32,503 bases of DNA from Alphaproteobacteria bacterium (GCA_027456965.1 DAIDUA010000137.1:1-32503); one strand, 5' to 3'. Counted from the stretch's first letter, positions 18,285 to 27,636 are shown. Made by a program: numbers and translations. The notes: generated by a model from the sequence alone, not told the origin.

Positions 18285-19306
18285 AGCTTGCCGTAGTTCT
18301 GTTCAATCTTGGCGGGCCGGATTCCCCGGACGCCGTTGAGCCGTTTCTGCGCAATCTGTTCCGTGACCCGGCAATCCTGACCGTGCCTTCCTTCATCCGC
18401 GAACCTCTCGCGCGGTTCATCGCCCGGCGGCGGGCGCCTGTCGCGCGTGAGATCTACGCCAAGATCGGCGGGCGGTCGCCGATTCTGGAGGAAACGTTGG
18501 CGCAGGCCCGTGCGCTGGAAGCGGCGCTGTCGGTTCATGAGACGCGGGCGTTCATCGCCATGCGCTGCTGGAAGCCATTCAGCGACGAAACGGCGCGGGA
18601 GGTTGCGGCCTGGCTGCCCGACCACATCCTGCTCCTGCCGCTTTATCCGCAGTTTTCCACAACGACATCGGCTTCGTCGCTGACCGATTGGCGCAGGGCT
18701 TCTGCAGCGGCACACATCATGGCGCCGGAATCGCGGGTATGCTGTTACCCCGGGGCGCCGGGATTCATCGAGGGGCTGGCGGCGCTGACTCACGAGACGA
18801 TGGCCAAGGCGCGACCGGATATCTCCTATCGGCTGTTGTTGTCGGCGCACGGCTTGCCGGAGCGGGTGATCGCCAGGGGCGATCCGTATCAATGGCAAGT
18901 CGAGCGGTCGGCGGCGGCGCTTGTGGAGCTTTTGGGGGCGACCGACTGGACCGTCTGCTACCAAAGCCGGGTCGGTCCGCTGAAATGGATCGGGCCATCG
19001 ACCGACGCCGAAATCCGGCGCGCGGGGGCGGACGGCAAAGGGGTGATCGTGGTGCCGATGGCGTTCGTTTCCGAACATTCCGAGACGCTGGTCGAACTCG
19101 ACATGGAATACGCGAAGCTGGCGCACGAGGCGGGGGTCCCCGATTACCTGCGTGTCCCGACGGTGAGCGCCCACCCCGCCTTCATCGCCGCCCTTGCGGA
19201 TTTGGTGCTCCGGAGTCTTTCAAAGCCCGAACCCGCGACCTATGAGGGTGGCCGGATCTGTCCGGCCCGGTGCGGGTCTTGCGGCTTTGAACGGGAGACG
19301 AGATGA
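18281..19306 (+). CDS. hemH: Ferrochelatase
   Basis: KLAVVLFNLGGPDSPDAVEPFLRNLFRDPAIL...LLLPLYPQFSTTTSASS...LLSAHGLPERVIARGDPY...YQSRVGPLKWIGPSTD. Confidence 0.95.
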   Translation: MKLAVVLFNLGGPDSPDAVEPFLRNLFRDPAILTVPSFIREPLARFIARRRAPVAREIYAKIGGRSPILEETLAQARALEAALSVHETRAFIAMRCWKPFSDETAREVAAWLPDHILLLPLYPQFSTTTSASSLTDWRRASAAAHIMAPESRVCCYPGAPGFIEGLAALTHETMAKARPDISYRLLLSAHGLPERVIARGDPYQWQVERSAAALVELLGATDWTVCYQSRVGPLKWIGPSTDAEIRRAGADGKGVIVVPMAFVSEHSETLVELDMEYAKLAHEAGVPDYLRVPTVSAHPAFIAALADLVLRSLSKPEPATYEGGRICPARCGSCGFERETR

Positions 19307-19746
19307 CCGAATTTCTGATCGACCACTATCTCGTCATCAAGGCCTTGCACGTGATTGCCGTGATCGCCTGGATGAGCGGCATGTTCTATCTGCCGAGGCT
19401 GTTCGTCTATCATACCGAGGCGGTGCCCGGGTCGGCGGATTACCAGCGCTTCGTGACGATGGAGCGCAAGCTTCTGAAGATCATCATGAACCCGGCGATG
19501 ATTGCGGTATGGGTCTTGGGCCTCACGATGGCCTGGCTGATGGATTACTGGCCACTGCACTGGTTCCAGGCCAAGTTGGCGCTCGTCGCGGCGATGACTT
19601 GGGCGCACCACTCCTATGCGATCTGGGCCAAGGACTTCGCGCGGGAGCGTAATGTTCGGACGGCGCGGTTCTTCCGGATTTGGAACGAAGTCCCGACCGT
19701 CCTGATGATTGGGATCGTCCTCCTCGTCCTTGTTAAGCCGTTTTAG
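19303..19746 (+). CDS. hemJ: HemJ-type protoporphyrinogen IX oxidase
   Basis: 147 aa membrane protein; IKALHVIAVIAWMSGMFYLPRLFVYH...LVAAMTWAHHSYAIWAKDF..FFRIWNEVPTVLMIGIVLLVLVKPF; TAG stop. Confidence 0.9.
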   Translation: MTEFLIDHYLVIKALHVIAVIAWMSGMFYLPRLFVYHTEAVPGSADYQRFVTMERKLLKIIMNPAMIAVWVLGLTMAWLMDYWPLHWFQAKLALVAAMTWAHHSYAIWAKDFARERNVRTARFFRIWNEVPTVLMIGIVLLVLVKPF

Positions 19747-19777
19747 CGATCTGGGTCGAAATTCGCCGCAAGGCCGT

Positions 19778-19805
19778 TTGCAACGCGGGCAATTCGCGGT
19801 ATAAA
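19778..19805 (+). promoter_or_regulatory. Putative sigma70-type promoter of rho
   Basis: TTGCAA (19778-19783), 16-bp spacer, TATAAA (19800-19805), in the hemJ-rho intergenic region. Confidence 0.5.
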
Positions 19806-19865
19806 GCGGCAAGTTCCCCATTGAAGCCCGTAGCGGTTACGCGCCCGTCAGCGCGAAGGCCGAGA

Positions 19866-19931
19866 ATGGCCGCAGACGCGGCGGGCGGACCGATCTATCT
19901 CCACCAAAGATCTCGCAAGCTCATGCATTGA
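19866..19931 (+). CDS. Putative 21-aa leader peptide (uORF) upstream of rho
   Basis: ATG GCC GCA ... CTC ATG CAT TGA encodes [25 protein letters not shown] 6 nt before ATG. Confidence 0.35.
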   Translation: MAADAAGGPIYLHQRSRKLMH

Positions 19932-19986
19932 AGCGGAACTTGCGGGCGACGGGCCATCACAAGCGTTTGTATCAGGTGTATCTCCC

Positions 19987-21270
19987 ATGACAGTGCAATC
20001 CGGCCTGCAGGCCATGAAGCTGCAGGATCTCAAGTCCAAAACCCCCACCGACCTTCTCGCCTTTGCCGAAGAGCTGGAGATCGAGAACGCCTCGTCCATG
20101 CGCAAGCAGGACATGATGTTCGCGATCCTCAAGGAGCTCGCCGACCGCAATGTCGAAATTACCGGGATGGGCGTCCTCGAAACCCTGCAGGACGGCTTCG
20201 GCTTCCTGCGGTCGCCGGAATCCAACTATCTGGCCGGACCGGACGACATCTACGTGTCGCCGTCGCAGATCCGCCGCTTTGGCCTGCGCACTGGCGATAC
20301 GGTGGAAGGCCCGATCCGTTCGCCCAAGGACGGGGAACGCTATTTCGCGCTGCTGAAGGTGTCGACGATCAATTTCGAGGACCCGGAGAAGATCAAGCAC
20401 AAGGTCCATTTCGACAACCTGACGCCGCTCTACCCGACGCGCTGGCTCAGCATGGAGCTCAACGATCCGACCCTGAAGGACAAGACCGGAAGGGTGATCG
20501 ATATCGTGGCGCCCCAGGGCATGGGGCAACGTGCGCTCATTACGGCGCAGCCGCGCACCGGCAAGACCGTGATTCTGCAGAACATCGCCCGCGCCATCTC
20601 AGCCAATCATCCCGAATGCTATCTGATCGTGCTGCTGATCGACGAGCGGCCGGAAGAAGTCACCGACATGCAGCGTTCGGTGAAGGGCGAGGTGATTTCC
20701 TCGACCTTCGACGAGCCCGCCAGCCGCCATGTGCAGGTCGCCGAAATGGTGATCGAGAAAGCCAAGCGGCTCGTAGAGCATAAGCGCGATGTCGTCATCC
20801 TGCTCGACTCCATCACACGCCTGGGCCGCGCCTACAACACTGTCGTTCCCTCGTCGGGCAAGGTGCTGACAGGCGGCGTCGACGCCAACGCCCTGCAGCG
20901 GCCGAAGCGCTTCTTCGGCGCGGCGCGCAACATCGAGGAAGGCGGTTCGCTGACCATCATCGCCACCGCGCTGATCGACACCGGCAGCCGCATGGACGAA
21001 GTTATTTTCGAAGAGTTCAAGGGCACCGGCAATTCGGAAATCATTCTGGACCGCAAGGTCGCCGACAAGCGCATCTTCCCGGCCATCGATATTCTCAAAT
21101 CCGGCACCCGCAAGGACGAGCTGCTGCTCGACAAGGCCACGCTGGCGAAAACCTATGTCCTGCGCCGCATCCTGGCGCCGATGGGCACGGTGGACGCCAT
21201 CGAATTCCTGCTCGACAAGCTGCGTTCGTCGAAGAACAACGCGGATTTCTTCGAGAGCATGAACACGTAA
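19987..21270 (+). CDS. rho: Transcription termination factor Rho
   Basis: 427 aa; [26 protein letters not shown]...[50 protein letters not shown]. Confidence 0.97.
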   Translation: MTVQSGLQAMKLQDLKSKTPTDLLAFAEELEIENASSMRKQDMMFAILKELADRNVEITGMGVLETLQDGFGFLRSPESNYLAGPDDIYVSPSQIRRFGLRTGDTVEGPIRSPKDGERYFALLKVSTINFEDPEKIKHKVHFDNLTPLYPTRWLSMELNDPTLKDKTGRVIDIVAPQGMGQRALITAQPRTGKTVILQNIARAISANHPECYLIVLLIDERPEEVTDMQRSVKGEVISSTFDEPASRHVQVAEMVIEKAKRLVEHKRDVVILLDSITRLGRAYNTVVPSSGKVLTGGVDANALQRPKRFFGAARNIEEGGSLTIIATALIDTGSRMDEVIFEEFKGTGNSEIILDRKVADKRIFPAIDILKSGTRKDELLLDKATLAKTYVLRRILAPMGTVDAIEFLLDKLRSSKNNADFFESMNT

Positions 21271-21279
21271 CTGGGGGCC

Positions 21280-21312
21280 GGAAATCGGGGGGAGGAATAC
21301 CTTCCGATTTCC
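21280..21312. terminator. Hairpin between convergent rho and vapC; possible bidirectional terminator
   Basis: GGAAATCGG (21280-21288) pairs perfectly with CCGATTTCC (21304-21312), extendable inward by G-T, G-T, G-C, G-C; no U-tract on either side. Confidence 0.5.
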
Positions 21313-21315
21313 AGT

Positions 21316-21690
21316 TCACGCCAGCTTCAAGCCGCAGTATTTCGCGAAGTGACGGAAATCCGCATCGCGCGTGATCAGCGCGACATCGTGATCGATGCAG
21401 GATTGCGCGATCAGTGTGTCGGGAATCTTCGCGGCCAGTTTTTTTTCCAGCAGGATCGCCCGGATTTTCGCGGCACGAAGCCAGTAATCCTGTGTGATAT
21501 CAAGCTGCGGCCAATGTGAAACAACGGGAACCAGTTGCGCAAAACAGGTCGCGTCGCTGAGAACCTCGGTTAATACCACCGGCGGTATGGCGATTTGTCC
21601 GCCCTGCAGCGCCTGCGCGATCTGTTCGGTATCCGGAGCGCGTTCTCCTGCAAAGAAGGCGATCAGGCTGCTGGTGTCCGCGGCGATCAC
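21316..21690 (-). CDS. PIN domain toxin (VapC-like)
   Basis: MIAADTSSLIAFFAGE start; IPPVVLTEVLSD; KIPDTLIAQSCIDHDVALITRDADFRHFAKYCGLKL, typical PIN acidic positions. Confidence 0.85.
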   Translation of the reverse strand: MIAADTSSLIAFFAGERAPDTEQIAQALQGGQIAIPPVVLTEVLSDATCFAQLVPVVSHWPQLDITQDYWLRAAKIRAILLEKKLAAKIPDTLIAQSCIDHDVALITRDADFRHFAKYCGLKLA

Positions 21691-21697
21691 GTTGTGT

Positions 21698-21904
21698 TCA
21701 GTCTTCCAACTTTCGCAAGGCCATAAGATCGACGCCGAACTTGACCTTGCCGCGTAACTTCAACGCTTCTTGTTGCGCGCGGATGCCGCGCATTTTCCGC
21801 AAAGCCGCCCGCACGGTTTCGGTGACGCCCTCACCCGTGAGCGCCTGGGCCTCCAGGAGATCCTGCTCAGGCACTTCCACCGTGATCTTGCGCATTTCGT
21901 TCAT
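21698..21904 (-). CDS. VapB-type antitoxin (short DNA-binding protein)
   Basis: MNEMRKITVEVPEQDLLEAQALTGEGVTETVRAALRKMRGIRAQQEALKLRGKVKFGVDLMALRKLED; 7 nt upstream of the PIN toxin gene. Confidence 0.75.
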   Translation of the reverse strand: MNEMRKITVEVPEQDLLEAQALTGEGVTETVRAALRKMRGIRAQQEALKLRGKVKFGVDLMALRKLED

Positions 21905-21934
21905 GCCAGCATCGATACCATAATTGATGCTGGC
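21905..21934. promoter_or_regulatory. Perfect inverted repeat, putative VapBC operator
   Basis: GCCAGCATC (21905-21913) / GATGCTGGC (21926-21934), directly abutting the antitoxin start. Confidence 0.5.
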
Positions 21935-21957
21935 GTACAAGCTGGCGTGAATACTGG

Positions 21958-22929
21958 TCAGAGGATCAGCACCGTCGCGCCCGTGGTCTTGCGCGAATGC
22001 AGGGCCTCGTGCGCGGCGCGCGCATCCTTCAGCGCGAAGCGCTGGTTGACGGCGATCTTGACGGCGCCAGACGCGATCACGGCGAACAGGTCGGCGGCCG
22101 TCTCCTGCAATTCCTGCGATGTGCGCACGTAGTGAAAGAGCGTCGGCCGCGTCAGATAGAGCGAGCCCTTGGCGCTTAAAATCGCCGGTTCGACGGCGGG
22201 CACGGCGCCGGACGAATTGCCGAAGCTGACCATCATGCCGCGCGGCGCGAGGCAATCGAGCGAACCCGTGAAGGTGTCCTTGCCGACGGAATCGTAGACC
22301 ACCGGCACGCCTTCGCCTTTGGTCATTTCGCGAACATAGGCCACCCAATCGTCCTTTTGCAGGTTGAGGACATGCTCATAACCATTGGCTTTGGCGAGCG
22401 CGATCTTGTCGTCGGAGCCGACGGTGCCGATCACGGTGGCGCCGAGATGCTTGGCCCATTGGCCGGCGATCAATCCGACGCCGCCGGCGGCGGAATGGAT
22501 CAGGATGGGCTGGCCGCGCTGTACGGGGAAGGTGCGCTTCAGCAGATATTGCGCGGTCATGCCCTTCAGCATGGCGGCCGCGGCGGTTTCATCGCTGACA
22601 CCCGACGGCAGTTTCACCACGCGGTCGGCGGGCACATTGTTGGCTTCGGCGTAAGCGCCGATGGGACCGGTGCAATAGCCGACGCGGTCGCCGACTTTCA
22701 GACTGGTGACGCCCTGGCCGACAGCCTCGACGGCGCCGGCGGCTTCGGAGCCCAGGCCGGAGGGCAGCGGCAGCTTGTAGAGACCGGAGCGCTGGTAGGT
22801 GTCGATGAAATTGACGCCGATGACGGTGTGCCTGACGCGCACCTGGCCGGGCGCGGGCGACGCAAGCTCGATCTCTTCGAGGGCGAGAACGTCGGGGCCG
22901 CCGGTCCTGGCGAAGCGGATGGCTTTCAT
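21958..22929 (-). CDS. Quinone oxidoreductase, zinc-type MDR family
   Basis: MKAIRFARTGGPDVLALEEIEL...HTVIGVNFIDTYQRSGLY..PLPSGLGSEAAGAVEAVG...ILIHSAAGGVGLIAGQWAKHLGATVIGTV. Confidence 0.92.
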   Translation of the reverse strand: MKAIRFARTGGPDVLALEEIELASPAPGQVRVRHTVIGVNFIDTYQRSGLYKLPLPSGLGSEAAGAVEAVGQGVTSLKVGDRVGYCTGPIGAYAEANNVPADRVVKLPSGVSDETAAAAMLKGMTAQYLLKRTFPVQRGQPILIHSAAGGVGLIAGQWAKHLGATVIGTVGSDDKIALAKANGYEHVLNLQKDDWVAYVREMTKGEGVPVVYDSVGKDTFTGSLDCLAPRGMMVSFGNSSGAVPAVEPAILSAKGSLYLTRPTLFHYVRTSQELQETAADLFAVIASGAVKIAVNQRFALKDARAAHEALHSRKTTGATVLIL

Positions 22930-23089
22930 GAATGATTCCTAGGTGGTTGCTCTGTCGGGAAAATTTGCCGCACCCCATTGAACCTCAAAAATCGTGAGCC
23001 TTCCCTTTACGGAGCTTCACCGCGGAGCGCCGATCTCCCCCAAAGATGGTCTCTCGCGCCGGCCGTTCAAGACCGCTTAGCGGCGCAGG

Positions 23090-23782
23090 TCAGCTGAGAT
23101 GCTGGCGGAAGAAGGTCGCCGTACGGCTGTTGGCGAGTCCGGCGTTGGCCTGGTCGTAATGCTTGCCGCCGGGCCTGGCGAAGGCGTGGTTCATGCCCGG
23201 ATATTGATGGATCGTGACGCGCGGGTTACGGGCGAGTCCGTCCACGATCTTTTTCTGCGCTTCCGGCGGCACGAATTCGTCCTTGCCGGCGATGTGCAGC
23301 ATCAAGGGATTCTTGATGGCGGCGGCTTCGCCGAGGAAGTTCTGGATATTCACGCCGTAATAGCCCACCGAAGCTTCGGAATCGGTGCGCGTGGCCGTGA
23401 GATAGGCGAGCAATCCGCCCAGACAGTAGCCGACCGCCCCCACCCGGCCCGTACAGATTCCGCGCAGATGCCGGATGGTGGTCTGGATGTCCTTCACGCC
23501 GAGGTCTGCGTCGAAGCGATTCATCAGGCTGAAGGCGCGCTGCCACTCGGCATCGGTCTTGTCGGTGAGCTGGACGCCGGGTTCGAGCCGCCAGAACAGA
23601 TCCGGCGCGAGCGCGAAAAACCCGCTGGCCGCCAGCTCGTCGGCCACGGTGCGCACCACGGCGTTAATGCCGAAAATTTCCTGGATGACGACGATGCCGG
23701 GGCCCCTGCCCGCGGCGGGACTCGCCAGATAAGCGGCGAAGGAACCGTCCGGTCCCGCGATCATGATCTCTTGTCCCGACAT
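23090..23782 (-). CDS. Dienelactone hydrolase family protein
   Basis: GPGIVVIQEIFGINAVVRTVADELAASGFFALAPDLFWR...GRVGAVGYCLGGLLAYLTA...IHQYPGMNHAFARPGG. Confidence 0.92.
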   Translation of the reverse strand: MSGQEIMIAGPDGSFAAYLASPAAGRGPGIVVIQEIFGINAVVRTVADELAASGFFALAPDLFWRLEPGVQLTDKTDAEWQRAFSLMNRFDADLGVKDIQTTIRHLRGICTGRVGAVGYCLGGLLAYLTATRTDSEASVGYYGVNIQNFLGEAAAIKNPLMLHIAGKDEFVPPEAQKKIVDGLARNPRVTIHQYPGMNHAFARPGGKHYDQANAGLANSRTATFFRQHLS

Positions 23783-23792
23783 CGGTAGGACG

Positions 23793-23826
23793 CTCCGTCT
23801 AACCTCGCAGGGGAGGTTAGACGGAG
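23793..23826. promoter_or_regulatory. Perfect 14-bp inverted repeat hairpin
   Basis: CTCCGTCTAACCTC (23793-23806), loop GCAGGG, GAGGTTAGACGGAG (23813-23826); extends to 16 bp with one G-T. Confidence 0.8.
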
Positions 23827-23854
23827 TGAGGCCGACAAGCCAGTCTCGGTTGTC

Positions 23855-25906
23855 CTACTGCGGTCGCGTGCCCTGCGGCGGACGCGGCGGCAGCTGCAGC
23901 ACCTGACTGAGCGTCACCGCGTTGGCGATCGGCGCCGAGCAGTTCTGATGCTGGCAGACATAGGCGGTCGGCTGCCCGTTTTCCATTTTCTTGCCGAAGG
24001 CCGGGTGGATTTCCGGCAAGACCTCGTCCGGCTCGATGACCATGACGAGGCGGTTGGGCAGGCTGCGGCCATACACGGCGTTCACCAGCTCGACCGTCTT
24101 GGAGCTGTTCTTCGGGCCGACAATCACGATCTGCAATCCGGCCAGCACCGTCTCCAGGCTGTTCAGATAGGTGCCCATGGCGAGGAACGAGCGGCCGACT
24201 TCGCCGGCGAAGGCGTTGATGATCGCGTTGGAGCGGTCGCGATAGCTCACTTCGCCGGTGGCGAGATAGAGCTTGGCGAGCACGGCGATCATCGCGCCGT
24301 TGGCGCTCTGGGCCGACTGGTCGTAGATCGTCAGAACGCGGTGTAGCAGCGGCGCGTCGTCCGCGGCGGACTGGAAATAGGCGCCGGTCTTGCTGTCGGA
24401 GAAGAACTCGTTCAGCACCAGAGTCCAGCGCTTGGCGTGGTCGAGGTAGCGCTTCTCGGATGTCGCTTCCCACAAGGCGAGCGCGGCGCGCGCCATCTGG
24501 GCGTAGTCGTCCGCGAAGCCCATATGCCCGCGCGTTCCGTCGCGCCAGGAATGATAGAGGCGATCGCCGTCGCCCATCGTCTTGACGACGAAGTCGAAGG
24601 CGCGCGCCGCGACGCCGACCCAACCCGGATTGTTGAAGGCGCGGCCGGCATTGGCGAAGGCCGAGATCATCATGCCGTTCCAGTCGGCGAGCACCTTGTC
24701 GTCGCGCATCGGCGCGGTGCGCGTCTGGCTGCGCGCGGCCAGCAGCAGTTCGCGCTGGCGCTTGAGCAGCGCCTCATCGGCTTCGGGAAGCGGATAGGGC
24801 AGGTTGCCCAGGCGATGGATGATGTTGCGGCCCATGAAGGCGCCTTCTTTTCGGATGTTGTAAACATCCTTGAAGCGCTGGGCGAAGGTTCCCATCAGCG
24901 TGGCATCGATTTCCGCTTCGCTCCAGATGTAATAGGCGCCCTCTTCGCCGTTGACGTCGGCGTCGATGCTGGAGGCGAAGCCGTCGGCCACCATCATCTC
25001 GCGCTGCACCCAGGCAAGCGTCTCCTCGACGCGCGCGAGATAGAGCGGCACGCGATTGTGCTGGCCGACCAGCGTCAGCGTGTCGACCAGAAGCGCGTTG
25101 TCGTAGAGCATTTTCTCGAAGTGGGGGACCAGCCAGCGTTCGTCGACGGCATAGCGGTGGAAGCCGCCGCCGACGTGATCGTAAAAGCCGGACAGGCACA
25201 TGGCATCAAGCGCCGTCTGCACGAGCTGGGGGAACTGCATGGCGCCGCTGCGCAGATAAGAACGCCAGAGAAGCTCGACGAGAGGCATGTTCGGGAATTT
25301 CGGAGCGCCGCTCAGGCCGCCGTAGAAAATGTCGAAACGTTGCGCGACATGGACCGAGAGGACATCGAGCAGCCGCGGATCGAGGGGCGCGCGCAGATCG
25401 CGCGACCACAGCGTCGACAGCGCCTCGGAGACCTTTCCGGCATTGGCGGCGACCGTGTCGGCCTGCTCGCGATAGAGACGGGAGACGTCGGCGAGCAGGG
25501 TCTTGAACGGCGGCGGTCCGTAGCGGTCCTCGTTGGGGAAATAGCCGCCGACGAAGAACGGCTCGCCGCGGGGATTGAGAAACACGGTGAGCGGCCAGCC
25601 GCCCTGATAGCCCATCGCCTGCGCCGCCGCCTGGTAGAGCTGATCGATGTCGGGGCGTTCCTCGCGGTCGACCTTGACGTTGATGAAGTTCTCGTTCATC
25701 GCCGCGGCGGTGTCCGCGTCTGCGAAGCTCTCGTGGTTCATCACGTGGCACCAGTGGCACGCGGTATATCCGATCGAGAGAAGGATCGGCTTGCCGCTGG
25801 CTTCGGCTTCCTGGAAGGCCTCGGCGCCCCATGGGCGCCAATCAACCGGGTTGTCCTTGTGCAGGATCAGGTACGGGCTTGTTTCCTCTGCGAGGCGGTT
25901 GCTCAT
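23855..25906 (-). CDS. Thioredoxin domain-containing protein (YyaL / DUF255 family)
   Basis: 683 aa; [55 protein letters not shown]. Confidence 0.94.
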   Translation of the reverse strand: MSNRLAEETSPYLILHKDNPVDWRPWGAEAFQEAEASGKPILLSIGYTACHWCHVMNHESFADADTAAAMNENFINVKVDREERPDIDQLYQAAAQAMGYQGGWPLTVFLNPRGEPFFVGGYFPNEDRYGPPPFKTLLADVSRLYREQADTVAANAGKVSEALSTLWSRDLRAPLDPRLLDVLSVHVAQRFDIFYGGLSGAPKFPNMPLVELLWRSYLRSGAMQFPQLVQTALDAMCLSGFYDHVGGGFHRYAVDERWLVPHFEKMLYDNALLVDTLTLVGQHNRVPLYLARVEETLAWVQREMMVADGFASSIDADVNGEEGAYYIWSEAEIDATLMGTFAQRFKDVYNIRKEGAFMGRNIIHRLGNLPYPLPEADEALLKRQRELLLAARSQTRTAPMRDDKVLADWNGMMISAFANAGRAFNNPGWVGVAARAFDFVVKTMGDGDRLYHSWRDGTRGHMGFADDYAQMARAALALWEATSEKRYLDHAKRWTLVLNEFFSDSKTGAYFQSAADDAPLLHRVLTIYDQSAQSANGAMIAVLAKLYLATGEVSYRDRSNAIINAFAGEVGRSFLAMGTYLNSLETVLAGLQIVIVGPKNSSKTVELVNAVYGRSLPNRLVMVIEPDEVLPEIHPAFGKKMENGQPTAYVCQHQNCSAPIANAVTLSQVLQLPPRPPQGTRPQ

Positions 25907-26036
25907 CTGTTTTTTCCAATTGGCGCGCGCCCTGCGACCGGCAAGGGCCCCACGCGCGCATTGCGTTGAGGGACTGATCTAGACCAAGCTTCCTTTAGCG
26001 CGGGGACGCAAGTGCTCACAAGCTGGAAGGCGGTTG

Positions 26037-26294
26037 ATGGTGAAGGTGAACATCGAAATCGACATGACGGCCGAGGAAGCCCGTAAAGTGATGGGCCTGC
26101 CCGACGTCAGCAAGCTGCAGGAGAAATTCGTCGCGGAGCTGCAGAAACGGATGATGGGGGCCTTCGACACCAGCGATCCGGACGCCATGATGAAGGCCTG
26201 GATGCCGATGGGCGGCTTCGATCAGTTCCAGAAATTCCTGTGGGACAGCGCCAAACGCGCTGCGCCGCCGAAGAAGGACGAGCCCAAGCGCTGA
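26037..26294 (+). CDS. DUF6489-like small protein
   Basis: VKVNIEIDMTAEEARKVMGLPDVSKLQEKFVAELQKRM; stop overlaps mnmE start (TGATG). Confidence 0.7.
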   Translation: MVKVNIEIDMTAEEARKVMGLPDVSKLQEKFVAELQKRMMGAFDTSDPDAMMKAWMPMGGFDQFQKFLWDSAKRAAPPKKDEPKR

Positions 26295-27607
26295 TGGGCG
26301 AGACGATTTTTGCATTGGCAAGCGCGCCTGGGCGCGCCGGTGTCGCGGTCCTGCGGGTGTCCGGACCGGCGGCTAGGGATTGCATTAAGTATTTGACAAG
26401 AAAAGATATTCCTTCTCCACGGCAGGCCGTCTTGCGAGCGCTTTACGATACCGGCGGAGGGGTGATCGACCAAGCGGTGGTGCTGTGGTTCGCCGCCCCG
26501 CACAGTCTGACGGGGGAGGACGTCGCGGAATTCCAGGTCCATGGCGGGCGGGCGATTGTCGAAGCCTTGGGTGCCGTGTTGGGCACCCTGCCCGGCTGCC
26601 GGCCTGCCGAGGCCGGGGAATTCACCCGCCGCGCGGTTGTAAACGGCAAGCTCGACCTGACGCAGGCGGAGGCGGTCGCCGATCTGGTCGCTGCCGACAC
26701 CGAGGCGCAGCGCCGCCAGGCTCTGCGGCAATATGACGGGGCGCTCGGCGCCCTTTGCGAAAGCTGGCGCGCGGAGCTGTTGAAAACGCTGGCCTGGGCG
26801 GAAGCGGCGATCGATTTCTCCGACGAGGATTTGCCGGAGGGCGTCCTGGCAGACACGCGTCGCGCCGCCGCCGACGTCCGTGAGGAGATCGCGGCCCATT
26901 TGAACGATGCGCGGCGCGGCGAGCTGGTGCGGGAAGGATTGTTCCTCACGGTGATCGGTCCGCCGAACGCCGGCAAGAGTTCCCTGGTGAATGCGCTGGC
27001 GGGGCGCGACGTGGCGATCGTGTCGGAAACCGCAGGAACGACGCGCGATGTGATCGAGGTGCGGCTGGACCTCGGCGGCTACGCGGTCATCCTGGCGGAC
27101 ACGGCGGGTCTGCGGGCGGCGCACGAGGCGGTGGAGGTCGAAGGCGTGCGCCGAGCTCTGGCGCGGGCCGAGGCGGCGGATCTGGTGTTGCTGTTGCTGG
27201 ACGGGAGCGACGTCAATTCGCCGCAATATCTGCCGAAAAATATGGTTAACAAGCCGTTGCTCACGGTGTGGAACAAGGCTGACTTGCCCTGGCCCGCGCG
27301 CCGGGACGGACTGGCGCTGTCGCTGAAGACCGGCGAGGGGCTGGAGGCGGTGATTGCCGCCATTGCGGCCAAGGCCAAGGAACGGCTGGACGCTGGAGGC
27401 GATGCGCCGATGCTGACCCGTCCGCGCCATCGCCTCGCCTTGGAGGAGGCTGCGGCGGCCTTGGAACGGGCTGCTGGTGTCCGGGAGCCGGAACTCTTTG
27501 CCGAGGACCTACGGCTGGCGCTGCGCGCGATCGGACGGATCACCGGGCGGGTGGATGTGGAAGAGCTGCTGGACACGATCTTCCGTGATTTTTGCATCGG
27601 AAAGTGA
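26294..27607 (+). CDS. mnmE: tRNA uridine-5-carboxymethylaminomethyl(34) synthesis GTPase MnmE
   Basis: GETIFALASAPGRAGVAVLRVSGP...GPPNAGKSSLVNALAGRDVAIVSETAGTTRDVIEV..., C-terminal FRDFCIGK. Confidence 0.96.
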   Translation: MGETIFALASAPGRAGVAVLRVSGPAARDCIKYLTRKDIPSPRQAVLRALYDTGGGVIDQAVVLWFAAPHSLTGEDVAEFQVHGGRAIVEALGAVLGTLPGCRPAEAGEFTRRAVVNGKLDLTQAEAVADLVAADTEAQRRQALRQYDGALGALCESWRAELLKTLAWAEAAIDFSDEDLPEGVLADTRRAAADVREEIAAHLNDARRGELVREGLFLTVIGPPNAGKSSLVNALAGRDVAIVSETAGTTRDVIEVRLDLGGYAVILADTAGLRAAHEAVEVEGVRRALARAEAADLVLLLLDGSDVNSPQYLPKNMVNKPLLTVWNKADLPWPARRDGLALSLKTGEGLEAVIAAIAAKAKERLDAGGDAPMLTRPRHRLALEEAAAALERAAGVREPELFAEDLRLALRAIGRITGRVDVEELLDTIFRDFCIGK

Positions 27608-27620
27608 TGTGGCCGGCCAA

Positions 27621-27636
27621 TGTTTCACGTGAAACA
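27621..27636. promoter_or_regulatory. parS: parS site (ParB binding), copy 1
   Basis: TGTTTCACGTGAAACA, exact 16-bp palindrome, in the mnmE-mnmG gap. Confidence 0.93.

Noticed and set aside
26375-26420. AT-rich patch with TTGACA inside mnmE as an internal promoter
   Set aside because: No -10-like hexamer at acceptable spacing; within an intact coding sequence.
26222-27430. 402-aa minus-strand ORF opposite mnmE
   Set aside because: Antisense shadow of a well-supported essential-type gene.
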